Under the pieces are notes generated by a model, which worked only from the letters and a program-made list of their open reading frames with translations, was not told where the DNA came from and did no database searches. Below, in pieces: positions 33,947-44,160 of a DNA stretch of 64,000 nt; position 1 is the first letter of the stretch, and every line of letters begins with the position of its first letter. The position numbers and the translations under genes were made by a program. This stretch comes from Magnetospirillum sulfuroxidans (lineage in GTDB: Bacteria > Pseudomonadota > Alphaproteobacteria > Rhodospirillales > Magnetospirillaceae): positions 310,001 to 374,000 of the forward strand of contig NZ_JAGTUF010000001.1 in the NCBI RefSeq assembly GCF_018224925.1, read 5' to 3'.

Positions 33947-35007
33947 GCGACCGCGCCGGCGACGCGACCACGGACCGCATGGTGGCGCCACAGCTGAATC
34001 CCGCCGATGTGGAAACCCATTTGCGGCCGCAGGTGCTGGACGATTTCATCGGCCAGCAGGCGGTGCGCGAGAATTTGAAGGTGTTCATCACCGCCGCCAG
34101 CGCGCGGGGCGAGGCGCTGGACCATACCTTGTTCTTCGGCCCGCCCGGTCTGGGCAAGACCACCTTGGCGCAGATCGTCGCCCGTGAATTGGGGGTGGGC
34201 TTTCGCGCCACCTCGGGGCCGGTGATCGCCAAGGCCGGCGATTTGGCGGCGTTGCTGACCAATCTCGAACCGCGCGACGTCTTGTTCATCGACGAAATCC
34301 ACCGCCTTAATCCTGCCATAGAGGAAGTGCTCTATCCTGCCATGGAGGACTTTCAACTCGACCTGATCATCGGCGAGGGACCGGCGGCGCGGTCCGTGCG
34401 CATCGATCTGCCGCCCTTCACCCTGGTGGGGGCGACCACTCGCTCGGGCTTGCTGACGACGCCGTTGCGCGAACGCTTCGGCATTCCCATGCGGATGAAT
34501 TACTACACCCCGGACGAGTTGGAATTGATCGTCACCCGTGGCGCCCGCGTGCTGGGGTTCGCCGTTACCGCCGAAGGCGCGCGCGAAGTGGCGCGGCGGT
34601 CGCGCGGGACGCCGCGCGTCGCCGGCCGGTTGTTGCGCCGGGTGCGCGATTTCGCCGCCGTCGCCGGTCAAAGCCCGGTCGACGCCAAGATCGCCGATGC
34701 GGCGCTGACCCGGCTTGAGGTCGATCATATTGGCCTGGACGCCATGGATCGGCGCTATCTGAAATGTATCGCCGACAATTACGGCGGCGGCCCGGTGGGC
34801 GTCGATACCTTGGCCGCGGCGCTGTCGGAAAGCCGCGACACCTTGGAAGAAGTGGTCGAGCCTTATTTGTTGCAGCAAGGACTGATCCAGCGCACGCCGC
34901 GCGGCCGCATGCTGTCGGCTGCCGGCTTCAAGCATATCGGCCTTAATCCGCCGCGCGAGGTTCTGGTGCAGTTGGATTTGCTGGCGCAAAACGAGGGGGA
35001 TGAATGA
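33943..35007 (+). CDS. ruvB: Holliday junction branch migration ATPase RuvB
   Basis: A 354-residue AAA+ motor. Walker [16 protein letters not shown] is near residue 64, Walker [17 protein letters not shown] near 112, sensor [17 protein letters not shown] near 164, and the winged-helix C-terminus includes [18 protein letters not shown] and [10 protein letters not shown]. It overlaps ruvA by four bases and ybgC by four. Confidence 0.97.
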   Translation: MSDRAGDATTDRMVAPQLNPADVETHLRPQVLDDFIGQQAVRENLKVFITAASARGEALDHTLFFGPPGLGKTTLAQIVARELGVGFRATSGPVIAKAGDLAALLTNLEPRDVLFIDEIHRLNPAIEEVLYPAMEDFQLDLIIGEGPAARSVRIDLPPFTLVGATTRSGLLTTPLRERFGIPMRMNYYTPDELELIVTRGARVLGFAVTAEGAREVARRSRGTPRVAGRLLRRVRDFAAVAGQSPVDAKIADAALTRLEVDHIGLDAMDRRYLKCIADNYGGGPVGVDTLAAALSESRDTLEEVVEPYLLQQGLIQRTPRGRMLSAAGFKHIGLNPPREVLVQLDLLAQNEGDE

Positions 35008-35429
35008 CCCCCCATCTCCACTCGATTCGTGTTTACTGGGAAGACACCGATGCCGGCGGCATCGTCTATCATTCCAATTACCTGAATTTCGCCGAGCGCG
35101 CCCGCACCGAGATGGTGCGTGCCCTTGGCCTGTCGCAAGCGGAACTGGCCGATGGCGGCAAGGGGCATGCCTTTGCCGTGCGCCGCGCCGAAATTGATTT
35201 CATCAAATCGGCGCGTCTGGACGATCTGTTGCAGGTGGAAACCGTGGTCAGTGCTTTGGGCGGGGCGTCCATGCAATTGACCCAGACCATCAGGCGGCTT
35301 GACGACGGCGCCGATTTGGCGTGTCTGCACATCAAACTTGCCTTCATCTGCCTGGACGGTGGCCGTCCGGCCCGAATTCCGGAATGGATGAAGAAAACTT
35401 TGCGCGATTTGGAAAGCGAGAGGCGATAG
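35004..35429 (+). CDS. ybgC: YbgC-type acyl-CoA thioesterase
   Basis: A 141-residue hotdog-fold thioesterase of the tol-pal-associated YbgC family. The active-site helix region reads [28 protein letters not shown] (residues about 9-36), with the catalytic Asp of DTDAGG, followed by [24 protein letters not shown]. It links ruvB to tolQ in one apparent operon. Confidence 0.93.
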   Translation: MTPHLHSIRVYWEDTDAGGIVYHSNYLNFAERARTEMVRALGLSQAELADGGKGHAFAVRRAEIDFIKSARLDDLLQVETVVSALGGASMQLTQTIRRLDDGADLACLHIKLAFICLDGGRPARIPEWMKKTLRDLESERR

Positions 35430-35431
35430 TC

Positions 35432-36157
35432 ATGGATCCTGTTCAAACGGCCGAGTTGGCCGGCTCGGTGGCCGCGCACAACATGTCCATGTGGGGCTTG
35501 TTCATGCAGGCGGACATCATCGTCAAGGTGGTGATGATCGCTTTGCTGGGGGCTTCGTTCTGGTGCTGGGCCATCATTTTCGACAAGCTGCTGCGTCTGC
35601 GTTCGTTGTGGCAAAAGGCCGAGCATTTCGAGGAATCGTTCTGGTCCGGCGGCTCGCTGGAAGATCTTTATGACCGCATCGGCTCGCGCCCCATCGATCC
35701 GATGAGCGCCATTTTCGTCGCCGCGATGCGCGAATGGCGCCGCTCCGCCGCCAAGGGCCTGACCGAAAAGGAAAATGCCCGCGTCAGCCTGCCGCAGCGC
35801 ATCGACCGCGTCATGCACGTCACCTTGGGCCGCGAGATGGACACGCTGGAACGCAATTTGGGCGTGCTTGCCTCGGTTGGCTCGACCGCGCCGTTCATCG
35901 GTCTGTTCGGCACCGTCTGGGGCATCATGAATTCGTTCCAATCCATTGCCGCGACCAAGAACACCAGCCTTGCCGTGGTGGCGCCGGGGATCGCCGAGGC
36001 GCTGTTCGCCACCGCCCTGGGTCTGGTCGCCGCCATTCCGGCGGTGATCGCCTATAACAAGATTTCCAGCGACATGGACCGTTACGCCAAGCGGCTTGAG
36101 AATTTCTCCGGCGAATTCGGCGCCATCTTGTCGCGGCAATTGGAAGAGAAGATCTGA
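35432..36157 (+). CDS. tolQ: Tol-Pal proton channel subunit TolQ
   Basis: A 241-residue inner-membrane protein with three helices ([19 protein letters not shown]; about 135-160 [24 protein letters not shown] region; and [22 protein letters not shown]). The conserved [13 protein letters not shown] segment is diagnostic. With TolR it converts proton flow into motion that works TolA. The start at 35432 is set by family length; the open frame to 35321 overlaps ybgC. Confidence 0.95.
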   Translation: MDPVQTAELAGSVAAHNMSMWGLFMQADIIVKVVMIALLGASFWCWAIIFDKLLRLRSLWQKAEHFEESFWSGGSLEDLYDRIGSRPIDPMSAIFVAAMREWRRSAAKGLTEKENARVSLPQRIDRVMHVTLGREMDTLERNLGVLASVGSTAPFIGLFGTVWGIMNSFQSIAATKNTSLAVVAPGIAEALFATALGLVAAIPAVIAYNKISSDMDRYAKRLENFSGEFGAILSRQLEEKI

Positions 36158-36618
36158 TGGGCGCCGCCATCGGTCCCAGAAAGGGGGGGCGGCAGCGGCA
36201 TCGGCCGGTGTCGGACATCAATGTCACCCCCATGGTCGACGTCATGCTGGTGCTGTTGATCATCTTCATGGTCACCGCGCCCTTGCTGACCGCCGGCGTT
36301 CAGGTCGATCTGCCCAAGACCGATTCGGCTCCGATCAAGGGCGACGATCAGCCGTTATCGGTCAGCATCGACGCCCATGGCGACATCTGGATTCAGGAAA
36401 CCAAGGTGACGCTGGAAGAACTGGCGCCCAAGCTGCACGCCATTACCGCGCAAAAGCCAGAGACCCGCATCTTTATCCGTGGCGACAAGGGTATCGATTA
36501 CGGCCGGGTCATGCAGGTGATGGGCAATTTGGGGGCGGCGGGCTTCACCAAGGTGGCCTTGGTCACCGAGATGCAGCAGGGCGAGCCGGCGCAGCCGGCC
36601 AAGAAGGGAGGCCGTTGA
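36157..36618 (+). CDS. tolR: Tol-Pal proton channel subunit TolR
   Basis: A 153-residue ExbD/TolR protein. The single membrane helix [25 protein letters not shown] carries the proton-accepting Asp. The periplasmic domain includes [29 protein letters not shown]. Its ATG overlaps the tolQ stop (TGATG). Confidence 0.95.
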   Translation: MGAAIGPRKGGRQRHRPVSDINVTPMVDVMLVLLIIFMVTAPLLTAGVQVDLPKTDSAPIKGDDQPLSVSIDAHGDIWIQETKVTLEELAPKLHAITAQKPETRIFIRGDKGIDYGRVMQVMGNLGAAGFTKVALVTEMQQGEPAQPAKKGGR

Positions 36619-36628
36619 CGGCCCGAGC

Positions 36629-37573
36629 ATGAGCATGCGGCGCGAAAGCTATATTTTTTCTGGTGTGTTGCACGTGGTCATCGCGTTGATCGCGGTGTTT
36701 GGCCTGCCGCAATTCTTCCGTGATCCGCCACAGGTGGAAACGCCGCTGGTCGTCGATCTGGTTCCCATCGGGGCGAAAAGCAACCCGCCGCCCAAACAAA
36801 ACCAGGCCGACCCGCAGCCGGAACCGCCCAAGCCGGAAGAGGTCAAGGCCGAACAGCCCAAGCCCGAACCGCCCAAGCCGGAACCCAAGCCGACGCCGCC
36901 ACCGCCACCACCACCGCCGCCGCCGCCCAAGCCGCCGGAACCGGAACCGGCGCCGATTCCCAAGCCCGAGCCGAAACCGGAGCCCAAGCCGGAACCCAAG
37001 CCCGAGCCGAAGCCGGAACCGCCCAAGGTGCCGGAACAGAAATTGTCCGACATCAAGCCGCAGCCGCGTCCCAAGCCGCAGGAAAACGACCTGGATTCGT
37101 TGCTGAAATCAGTGGACAAGAAAAAGCCGACGCCTTCCAATCCGCTGGATGATCTGCTTAAGGCCACCGATAAGGCCAAGCCCAACACGCCGTCGGCGGA
37201 AAAGGGCACGCAGCCCAAGCAGCAGAACGTCAAGGGCTCGGATCAGCATAATCCGAACGAACCGATCTCGATGACCGAGATGGACCGCATCCGCAAGCAT
37301 GTCTCTGATCGCTGGAGCATTCCGGCCGGGGCCAAGGATGCCGCCAATTTGATCATCGAAATCCGCGTCTCGGTGCAACCCGACGGCACGGTCACCGATG
37401 CCAGGGTGGTCAATGCGCCGTTGATGGCCGATTCGTATTGGCAGGCTGCCGCCGACAGCGCCCGGCGCGCCGTGCGTCTGGCCAGTCCGTTGCCCATTCC
37501 GCGCGACAAATATGATCAGTTCCGCGATTTTGTATTGTCGTTCAACCCGAAACAGATGGTCATGGGAAGGTAA
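36629..37573 (+). CDS. tolA: Energy transducer TolA
   Basis: A 314-residue TolA. One N-terminal helix ([19 protein letters not shown]) anchors it. A periplasm-spanning arm (about 65-140) is made of Pro-Glu-Pro-Lys repeats with a run of about eleven consecutive prolines, TonB-like and unlike the helical arm of enterobacterial TolA. A Lys/Asp-rich stretch with the short repeat [10 protein letters not shown]-type follows. The C-terminal domain ([51 protein letters not shown]) binds TolB/Pal. It stands between tolR and tolB as expected. Confidence 0.92.
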   Translation: MSMRRESYIFSGVLHVVIALIAVFGLPQFFRDPPQVETPLVVDLVPIGAKSNPPPKQNQADPQPEPPKPEEVKAEQPKPEPPKPEPKPTPPPPPPPPPPPKPPEPEPAPIPKPEPKPEPKPEPKPEPKPEPPKVPEQKLSDIKPQPRPKPQENDLDSLLKSVDKKKPTPSNPLDDLLKATDKAKPNTPSAEKGTQPKQQNVKGSDQHNPNEPISMTEMDRIRKHVSDRWSIPAGAKDAANLIIEIRVSVQPDGTVTDARVVNAPLMADSYWQAAADSARRAVRLASPLPIPRDKYDQFRDFVLSFNPKQMVMGR

Positions 37574-37578
37574 ATACC

Positions 37579-38934
37579 ATGGTGACCCGCATTCGCATTG
37601 CCCTTGTGGGCCTTTTGGCCGTCTTCGGCCTGTTCGTCGCCTCGGCGGCACAGGCCGAGGTGCGGATCGACATCACCCGTGGCAACATGAAGCCGTTGCC
37701 CATCGCCATCCCCGATTTGTTCGGGACGCAGCCGGCGGAACTGCAAACGGGCAAGGATATTGCCCGTGTGGTCGCCGCCGATCTGGAACGATCGGGCCTG
37801 TTCAAGCCCATCGACCAGCGCGCTTTCATCCAGAACGCGGCGGCGTTGCAGGCTGGTCCGCGTTTTGCCGACTGGCGTCAGATCAACGCCGAGGCGCTGG
37901 TGTCGGGCAAGCTCGAGATTTCCGGCGACGGCGATCTGATGATCGAGTTCCGTCTGTGGGACGTGTTCTCGGAAACCCAGATGATCGGCACCCGCTACAA
38001 CATTGCCGGCAAGGATATCCGCCGCAATCCGAATTTGTGGCGCCGCGCCGCCCACCAGATCGCCGACGCCATCTATAAGCGCGTCACCGGCGAGGATGGC
38101 TATTTCGACACCCAGCTCATCTATATTTCGGAAAGCGGTCCCAAGAACGACCGTAAGAAGCGGCTGGCGATCATGGATCAGGATGGTGAAAACCATCGTT
38201 TCCTGACCTCGGGCGAGGATCTGGTGCTGACGCCGCGTTTTTCGCCCACCGCCCGCGAAATCACCTATATGTCCTATTTCCGTGGCTCGCCCCGCGTCTA
38301 CATCTTGCAGATCGACACGGCGCGGCGCGAATTGTTGGGCGATTTCCCCGGCATGACCTTTGCCCCCCGGTTCTCGCCCGATGGCAACAAGGTGATCATG
38401 AGCCTGTCTCAGGACGGCAACGCCGAAATCTATGAAATGAATCTGCTGACCCGGCAAAAGGTTCGTCTGACCAATCATCCGGCCATTGACACCTCGCCCA
38501 GCTATGCGCCCGATTCGGCGCGGGTGGTGTTCAATTCCGATCGTGGCGGCAGCCCGCAGCTGTACACCATGGGCTCCGATGGCGGCAGCGTCGCCCGCAT
38601 CAGCTTTGGCGATGGCCGCTACACCACGCCGGTGTGGTCGCCGCGCGGCGACCTCATCGCCTTCACCAAGCAAAAAGGCAGCGAATTCTTCATAGGTGTC
38701 ATGCGTCCCGATGGGTCGGACGAGCGTTTGCTGGCCCAGGGCTATCTGGTCGAGGGTCCGACCTGGGCGCCGAACGGTCGTGTTTTGGCCTTTTGGAAGG
38801 AAACAGCCTCGGATTCCCGCGGTCATGGCGGCACGGCCAAGCTTTATACCATTGACTTGACCGGCTTTAATGAAAGGCAAGTCATCACACCTTTGGACGG
38901 GTCCGATCCTGCGTGGTCCCCCTTGATTCCCTAG
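37579..38934 (+). CDS. tolB: Tol-Pal periplasmic beta-propeller TolB
   Basis: A 451-residue periplasmic protein. The signal peptide ends AAQAEVRID. An N-terminal domain is followed by WD40-like PD40 repeats, for example [58 protein letters not shown] and [18 protein letters not shown]. It binds Pal and TolA. Length and spacing (five bases after tolA) are standard. Confidence 0.95.
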   Translation: MVTRIRIALVGLLAVFGLFVASAAQAEVRIDITRGNMKPLPIAIPDLFGTQPAELQTGKDIARVVAADLERSGLFKPIDQRAFIQNAAALQAGPRFADWRQINAEALVSGKLEISGDGDLMIEFRLWDVFSETQMIGTRYNIAGKDIRRNPNLWRRAAHQIADAIYKRVTGEDGYFDTQLIYISESGPKNDRKKRLAIMDQDGENHRFLTSGEDLVLTPRFSPTAREITYMSYFRGSPRVYILQIDTARRELLGDFPGMTFAPRFSPDGNKVIMSLSQDGNAEIYEMNLLTRQKVRLTNHPAIDTSPSYAPDSARVVFNSDRGGSPQLYTMGSDGGSVARISFGDGRYTTPVWSPRGDLIAFTKQKGSEFFIGVMRPDGSDERLLAQGYLVEGPTWAPNGRVLAFWKETASDSRGHGGTAKLYTIDLTGFNERQVITPLDGSDPAWSPLIP

Positions 38935-38949
38935 TTGGTAACTATTATA

Positions 38950-38986
38950 GTCCGCCGCGATTAGGATTTTTACGGTCGCGGCGGAC
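38950..38986 (+). terminator. Hairpin between tolB and pal
   Basis: GTCCGCCGCGA (38950-38960) pairs perfectly with TCGCGGCGGAC (38976-38986) with a 15-base T-rich loop. There is no T-run after it, so it may be an attenuator or a 3' protective stem that lets pal be expressed separately. Confidence 0.5.
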
Positions 38987-39103
38987 ATAAACCCCTGACG
39001 TGGCCGGTTGTTTGCGTCGATTTTCAGAGTTCGCCGCACGGCAACATAAAGTCCACCCGGCATTTTCCTGAACCCGTAATCCTCTGAGGGGGAGTCCTCA
39101 CTA

Positions 39104-39598
39104 ATGAAACTGCGTTTCCTGAGCATCTTCGCCGCCGCCGCTCTGCTGGCCGCTTGTGAATCCGCCCCCGAGAGCACTGGCGCCAAGGCCGGCGCTGGTA
39201 CTGCCGCTCCGCCGGTTGTTACCAAGCCGAGCATCGTTCCGGGCTCCGAGCAGGACTTCATCGCCAATGTCGGCGACCGCGTGTTCTTCGACCTGGACAA
39301 GTACGCCCTGCGTGCCGATGCCAAGGCGACCCTGGACAAGCAGGCCGCTTGGTTGAAGAAGTACCCCGCTTACTCGCTGACCATCGAAGGCCATGCCGAC
39401 GAGCGCGGCACCCGCGAGTACAACTTGGCTCTGGGCGAGCGTCGTGCCAATTCCGTCAAGGAATACCTGGCCGGCGCCGGCATTCCGGCCGCTCGCGTCA
39501 AGACCATCTCCTACGGCAAGGAGCGCCCGGTCGCTCTGGGTTCGAACGAGGCCGCCTGGTCTCAGAACCGTCGTGGCGTGACCGTTCTCAGCAAGTAA
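39104..39598 (+). CDS. pal: Peptidoglycan-associated lipoprotein Pal
   Basis: A 164-residue outer-membrane lipoprotein. Lipobox LLAACESAP at about residues 13-21. The OmpA-like domain has VFFDLDKYALRADAKATLDKQAAWL, LTIEGHADERGTREYNLALGERRANSVKEYL and YGKERPVALGSNEAAWSQNRR, with the peptidoglycan-binding Asp and Arg in place. The upstream GGGGGAG ribosome binding site and a terminator on each side suggest strong separate expression. Confidence 0.97.
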   Translation: MKLRFLSIFAAAALLAACESAPESTGAKAGAGTAAPPVVTKPSIVPGSEQDFIANVGDRVFFDLDKYALRADAKATLDKQAAWLKKYPAYSLTIEGHADERGTREYNLALGERRANSVKEYLAGAGIPAARVKTISYGKERPVALGSNEAAWSQNRRGVTVLSK

Positions 39599-39627
39599 TT
39601 TCTGAGACGTCCGAGACGTAAATAGGG

Positions 39628-39670
39628 CGCCCGCTTTTCCGTGATGGGGAAAGCGGGCGTCTTATTTTTT
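39628..39670 (+). terminator. Rho-independent terminator after pal
   Basis: CGCCCGCTTTTCC (39628-39640) pairs with GGGGAAAGCGGGCG (39646-39659), followed by TCTTATTTTTT. Confidence 0.9.
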
Positions 39671-39679
39671 GCCCCAACT

Positions 39680-39707
39680 TTGCCTTGAACCCGCTTTATG
39701 CTATGAA
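39680..39707 (+). promoter_or_regulatory. Candidate promoter of cpoB
   Basis: TTGCCT (39680-39685) and TATGAA (39702-39707), spacer 16, about 85 bases before the GTG of cpoB and just after the pal terminator. It would allow cpoB to be expressed apart from the rest of the tol operon. Confidence 0.35.
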
Positions 39708-39792
39708 CGCCCGATAATGACCGAGATGGAGTGAGCGCGAAACGCGAGCAACCATCCCCGTTGATCCCGTCCCGACTGATCGAGGTTCGCCC

Positions 39793-40746
39793 GTGCGCCG
39801 TCTTCTTCTTTCCGTAGCCCTGGCAAGCATGACCGTGTTGGCCCAGCCGGCCTTCGCCCAATACGAAAACCGCGCCATGGCCGATCGTTTGGACCGGCTG
39901 GAACGCGATCTGCAAATGATGCAGGCGCAGGCAGCCCGCAGCGGGAGCGGTGGTTCGACGGTGATCACGTCCCCGGCTTTAGGCGGTGGCGCCATCAACC
40001 GGCCCTCGGGGGTGACCAGCCCCAATCCGTTGCCTGCCGGCATGGCGGTGCGTCTGGATGAACGGGTCGACCAGTTGGAAGAATTGGTCCGCCAATTGAC
40101 CGGTCGAGTGGAAGAAGCCAATTTCAAGGCCAATCAGGTGGCCAAGCAGATGGAACGGCTGCAAGCCGATCTGGAGCTGCGCTTCAAGGAATTGCAGGCT
40201 CCGCAGCCTCAGGCAAGCGGCGCCGCGCCGGCGCAATTGTCCATGCCGGCGACTGCGGCCAAGGGCGCCGATACGCCCATTCCGGCGGGGACGCAGAGCC
40301 TGGGCACGCTGTCGGACAAGGATTTGAAGAAGCCGGGCAATGCCCCGGTCGCCCCGCCCAAGGATGCCCAGGGGCAATACGACATGGCCTATGACGCGCT
40401 TCAGTCGGGCGATTACGCCACCGCCGAAAAGGGCTTCCAGGATTTTCTCAGCCAGTACGGCAATCACCAACTGGCCGGCAATGCCCAATATTGGCTGGGC
40501 GACATCGCCTATGTGCGTAAGGATTTCAACACCTCGGCGGTGACCTTCCTTGAGGGCTACAAAAAATTCCCCAAGCATTCCAAGGCCGCCGACATGATCT
40601 ATAAGGCCGGCTCGGCCTTTGGCCAGATGGGCAAGAAAAAAGAGGCCTGCACCGCCTTTGGCATCTTGTTCAGCGAACAGCCGAAAATGCCCGACCGGGT
40701 GAAGCGGGCGGCCACCGCCGAAAAGCAGAAATACGATTGCAAATAG
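39793..40746 (+). CDS. cpoB: Tol-Pal system coordinator CpoB (YbgF)
   Basis: A 317-residue periplasmic protein. A signal peptide (ALASMTVLAQPAFAQ) is followed by a coiled-coil trimerisation region (RLDRLERDLQMMQAQAA, LDERVDQLEELVRQLTGRVEE) and C-terminal TPRs: AYDALQSGDYATAEKGFQDFL, GNAQYWLGDIAYVRKDFNTSAVTFLEGYKKFP and ADMIYKAGSAFGQMGKKKEA. CpoB couples outer-membrane constriction with cell-wall synthesis. The start is a GTG at 39793. Confidence 0.93.
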   Translation: MRRLLLSVALASMTVLAQPAFAQYENRAMADRLDRLERDLQMMQAQAARSGSGGSTVITSPALGGGAINRPSGVTSPNPLPAGMAVRLDERVDQLEELVRQLTGRVEEANFKANQVAKQMERLQADLELRFKELQAPQPQASGAAPAQLSMPATAAKGADTPIPAGTQSLGTLSDKDLKKPGNAPVAPPKDAQGQYDMAYDALQSGDYATAEKGFQDFLSQYGNHQLAGNAQYWLGDIAYVRKDFNTSAVTFLEGYKKFPKHSKAADMIYKAGSAFGQMGKKKEACTAFGILFSEQPKMPDRVKRAATAEKQKYDCK

Positions 40747-40749
40747 GAA

Positions 40750-40781
40750 AAGGCCCCTTCCGCGGAAGGGGCCTTATTTTT
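40750..40781 (+). terminator. Rho-independent terminator after cpoB
   Basis: AAGGCCCCTTCC (40750-40761) and GGAAGGGGCCTT (40764-40775) form a perfect 12-base stem with a two-base apex, followed by ATTTTT. Confidence 0.93.
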
Positions 40782-40827
40782 GTCGGCTTCCCCATACCGC
40801 GAAAATCGCATCCGAATTTCGGAATAA

Positions 40828-42162
40828 ATGCATGAGAGGCTTTTGTTCGGGATGAAAGCGTTGTCGCCGCCTGAATTTTCCGCCCTGATGGAGCGATTGG
40901 GGCCATTCGAACCGGCGCCACGCTTGGCCGTGGCGGTGTCGGGGGGGGCTGATTCCTTGGCGGCGACCTTGCTGGCCGCCCATTGGGCCCATGAGCGCGG
41001 GGGCCAGGTTGTGGCGTTGACCGTCGATCATCGGTTGCGGCCCAATTCCACCGCCGAGGCGGTTCTGGTCGGGCGGTGGCTTGCCAATCACGGCATCGAG
41101 CATCACATTTTACCCTGGCTGGGCGACAAACCCGCCGCCGATCTTCAGGCCCAGGCCCGCGCCGCCCGCTATGCCTTGCTGGAGCAATGGTGCCGCGCCA
41201 CCGGCATCGTCCATGTGGTGCTGGCGCACCATCAAGACGATCAGGCGGAAACCTTTTTATTGCGGCTGGCCCGTGGTTCGGGCCTGGAAGGCTTGTCGGC
41301 CATGGCCGATATCCGCCACGGCCCGCATTTGCGCTGGTTGCGGCCACTTTTAGGCATCGCCAAGGGGCGTTTGCTGGTAACGCTGCGCGACTGGGATCAG
41401 GATTGGGTTGATGACCCGTCCAACAGCGATCCCCGTCATGCTCGGGTGCGGTTGCGGCTGTTGGCCGGAACCTTGGCGGCAGAGGGGCTGGAATCGGCAC
41501 GTCTGGCCGAAACAGCGGCCCGGCTGGGATTGTCCCGCGATGCCTTGGAACGGGATCTGGCCGATGCCCTGGTGCGCTGGGGCCGCATTCATCCCGCTGG
41601 CTTTGCCTGGGTTGACGATCAGGCTTGGCGGATCTTGCCCGAGGATTTGGCGTTGCGGCTGCTGACCCGGCTGCTGCGCAGCTTTGGCGGCGAGGCCATG
41701 TCTCCGCGTTTGGAACGCAGCCAGGGTCTGTTGCAGCGCCTGCGGCGGGGGCAGGGCGGGACCTTGGCCGGTTGCCGGGTGGTGCCCCAGGGCGACGGCC
41801 AGATTTTATTTTGCCGCGAAGCCGGACGGATGGCGCCGCCGATGGCAGCGCCGCCGGGGGCGGCGATCCATTGGGATGGACGCTTCCGCGCCGTCCTGCC
41901 CGCCGATTTGCCCGCCGGTCTGGAATTGGGCGGATTGGGGCCGCAGGGCTGGGGACAGGTGGCCAAATCCCTTGGCCGCCGAGCCTTGCCCGCGGTTCCA
42001 GCGGTGGTGCGCCCGACGATCCCGGCCTTATTTGATCAGGATGGTGTTTTCGCCGCGCCTTACCTCGGCTATAACCGTGGAACTGAATCGTTGTTGTCGG
42101 CGCCCTGGATATGGGCGGCTCCGCGCCGTCCGCTGACTGAGATTGCTCATTGCCTTGTCTAA
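40828..42162 (+). CDS. tilS: tRNA(Ile)-lysidine synthase TilS
   Basis: A 444-residue PP-loop ATPase that makes lysidine at position 34 of tRNA-Ile(CAU). The P-loop VAVSGGADSLAATLLA is near residue 34, followed by DHRLRPNSTAEA, RAARYALLEQWC, AHHQDDQAETFLLRLARGSGLEGLSAM and DPSNSDPRHARVRLR. It lies ahead of ftsH as in many proteobacteria. The start could also be the ATG eight codons later. Confidence 0.93.
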   Translation: MHERLLFGMKALSPPEFSALMERLGPFEPAPRLAVAVSGGADSLAATLLAAHWAHERGGQVVALTVDHRLRPNSTAEAVLVGRWLANHGIEHHILPWLGDKPAADLQAQARAARYALLEQWCRATGIVHVVLAHHQDDQAETFLLRLARGSGLEGLSAMADIRHGPHLRWLRPLLGIAKGRLLVTLRDWDQDWVDDPSNSDPRHARVRLRLLAGTLAAEGLESARLAETAARLGLSRDALERDLADALVRWGRIHPAGFAWVDDQAWRILPEDLALRLLTRLLRSFGGEAMSPRLERSQGLLQRLRRGQGGTLAGCRVVPQGDGQILFCREAGRMAPPMAAPPGAAIHWDGRFRAVLPADLPAGLELGGLGPQGWGQVAKSLGRRALPAVPAVVRPTIPALFDQDGVFAAPYLGYNRGTESLLSAPWIWAAPRRPLTEIAHCLV

Positions 42163-42243
42163 ACGCCGACGGGCACTATCTGTAGGGAACGCTGTTATCA
42201 TCCGGCGCGATTCATGCGCTGGCGAACCGGGAAGGGCTTGACC

Positions 42244-44160
42244 TTGAATTTCAGCAAGAACCTGGCGCTGTGGATCGTCATCGCCGTGCTTCTGGTGGTG
42301 CTTTTCAACCTGTTTCAGACCTCGACGCCGCAGCGCGGCATGGGGCAGGTGGCGTTCTCGGATTTCATGGCCGAAGTGGATGGCGGTCGCGTCGCCGACG
42401 TGACCATCCAGGGCTATACCGTGTCGGGTCATTATTCCGACAATCGTCCATTCTCGACCTATATGCCGCCCGAAGCCAATATCGTGCCCAAGCTGCGCGA
42501 ATCCGGCGTGCGCATTTCGGCGCTGCCGCCGGCTGACGATCAGCCGACGCTGTGGGGGATCTTGGTGTCGTGGTTCCCCATGCTGCTGTTGATCGGCGTG
42601 TGGATTTTCTTCATGCGCCAGATGCAATCGGGTGGCGGCAAAGCCATGGGCTTTGGCAAGTCCAAGGCCCGGCTGCTGACGGAAAAGCAAGGCCGCATCA
42701 CCTTCGAAGACGTGGCCGGCATCGACGAAGCCAAGCAAGAGCTTGAGGAAATCGTCGAATTCCTCAAGGACCCGCAGAAATTCCAGCGTCTGGGCGGTAA
42801 AATTCCCAAGGGCTGTCTGCTGGTCGGCCCGCCCGGTACCGGCAAGACCCTGCTGGCCCGCGCCATCGCCGGCGAAGCCAACGTGCCGTTCTTCACCATC
42901 TCGGGTTCTGATTTCGTCGAAATGTTCGTCGGTGTCGGTGCGTCGCGTGTCCGCGATATGTTCGAGCAAGGCAAGAAGAACGCGCCGTGCATCATCTTCA
43001 TCGACGAAATCGACGCCGTTGGCCGTCATCGTGGCGCCGGCCTGGGCGGTGGCAATGATGAACGCGAACAGACTCTCAACCAATTGCTGGTCGAGATGGA
43101 TGGTTTCGAATCGAACGAAGGCGTCATCCTGATCGCCGCCACCAACCGTCCCGACGTGCTGGACCCGGCCTTGCTGCGTCCCGGCCGTTTCGACCGTCAG
43201 GTGGTGGTGCCCAACCCCGATATTTTAGGGCGCGAAAAGATCTTGAAGGTGCACATGCGCAAGGTGCCGTTGGCCCCCGACGTGGAACCGCGCATCATCG
43301 CCCGTGGCACCCCCGGTTTTTCCGGCGCCGATCTGGCCAATCTGGTCAACGAAGCCGCCTTGTTGGCTGCCCGCGCCGGCAAGCGCGTGGTGACCATGGG
43401 GGAATTCGAATCGGCCAAGGACAAGGTGATGATGGGGGCGGAACGCCGCTCCATGGTGATGAGCGACGATGAAAAGCGCCTGACCGCTTATCACGAAGCA
43501 GGGCACGCCGTGGTCATGCTGCATGTCCCCGGTCATGATCCGCTGCACAAGGTCACCATCATTCCCCGTGGCCGTGCCCTGGGGGTGACCATGGCCCTGC
43601 CCGAGCGGGATCGTCTGTCCATGTCGCAACGTCAGCTCAAGGCCTCGATTGCCAGCCTGTTCGGTGGCCGCGTGGCGGAAGAGATGATCTTCGGCGCCGA
43701 TTCCGTCACCACCGGCGCGTCCAGCGACATCCAGCGTGCGACCGAATTGTCGCGCAAGATGGTCACTGAATTCGGCTTTTCGTCGAAGCTGGGGCCGTTG
43801 CGCTATAGCGACAATCAGGAAGAGGTGTTCCTGGGCCATTCGGTGACCCAGCACAAGAATGTCTCGGAGGCGACGGCTGCCACCATCGACGGCGAAGTGC
43901 GCCGCTTCGTCGAGGAAGGTCAAACCACCGCCAAGAATATCCTGACCGAGTTCAAGGACGAGCTTGAGGCCATCGCCAAGGGCTTGTTGGAATACGAAAC
44001 CCTGTCGCGGGACGAGATTGATTCCCTGATCCGGGGCGAACCGGTGATCCGGGACGGCGGTTACGTCCGCCCCAAGGATGCGCCGCGTCGGTCCTCGGTG
44101 CCCAGTTCCGGCATTCCCACCGCCGGCGGGCTTGATCCCGAACCCCAGCCGGGGCCGTGA
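42244..44160 (+). CDS. ftsH: ATP-dependent zinc metalloprotease FtsH
   Basis: A 638-residue membrane AAA+ protease. Two helices (residues about 5-22 and 100-118) flank a small periplasmic domain. Walker [20 protein letters not shown] is near 195, Walker [22 protein letters not shown] near 250, the second region of homology [21 protein letters not shown] follows, and the zinc motif HEAGHAVV is near 415. Family members start NFSKNLALW, so the TTG at 42244 behind GAAGGG is preferred over 42214. It degrades LpxC, sigma-32 and misfolded membrane proteins in relatives. Confidence 0.97.
   Translation: MNFSKNLALWIVIAVLLVVLFNLFQTSTPQRGMGQVAFSDFMAEVDGGRVADVTIQGYTVSGHYSDNRPFSTYMPPEANIVPKLRESGVRISALPPADDQPTLWGILVSWFPMLLLIGVWIFFMRQMQSGGGKAMGFGKSKARLLTEKQGRITFEDVAGIDEAKQELEEIVEFLKDPQKFQRLGGKIPKGCLLVGPPGTGKTLLARAIAGEANVPFFTISGSDFVEMFVGVGASRVRDMFEQGKKNAPCIIFIDEIDAVGRHRGAGLGGGNDEREQTLNQLLVEMDGFESNEGVILIAATNRPDVLDPALLRPGRFDRQVVVPNPDILGREKILKVHMRKVPLAPDVEPRIIARGTPGFSGADLANLVNEAALLAARAGKRVVTMGEFESAKDKVMMGAERRSMVMSDDEKRLTAYHEAGHAVVMLHVPGHDPLHKVTIIPRGRALGVTMALPERDRLSMSQRQLKASIASLFGGRVAEEMIFGADSVTTGASSDIQRATELSRKMVTEFGFSSKLGPLRYSDNQEEVFLGHSVTQHKNVSEATAATIDGEVRRFVEEGQTTAKNILTEFKDELEAIAKGLLEYETLSRDEIDSLIRGEPVIRDGGYVRPKDAPRRSSVPSSGIPTAGGLDPEPQPGP

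Noticed and set aside
36891-37030. Pro-rich repeats in tolA as a DNA repeat array or CRISPR
   Set aside because: Periodicity is that of Pro-Glu-Pro-Lys codons in the TolA arm; no spacer structure. No CRISPR array was seen anywhere in the window.
37516-39339. 607-residue open frame antisense to tolB/pal
   Set aside because: It spans two known genes and their intergenic hairpin in reverse; shadow frame.
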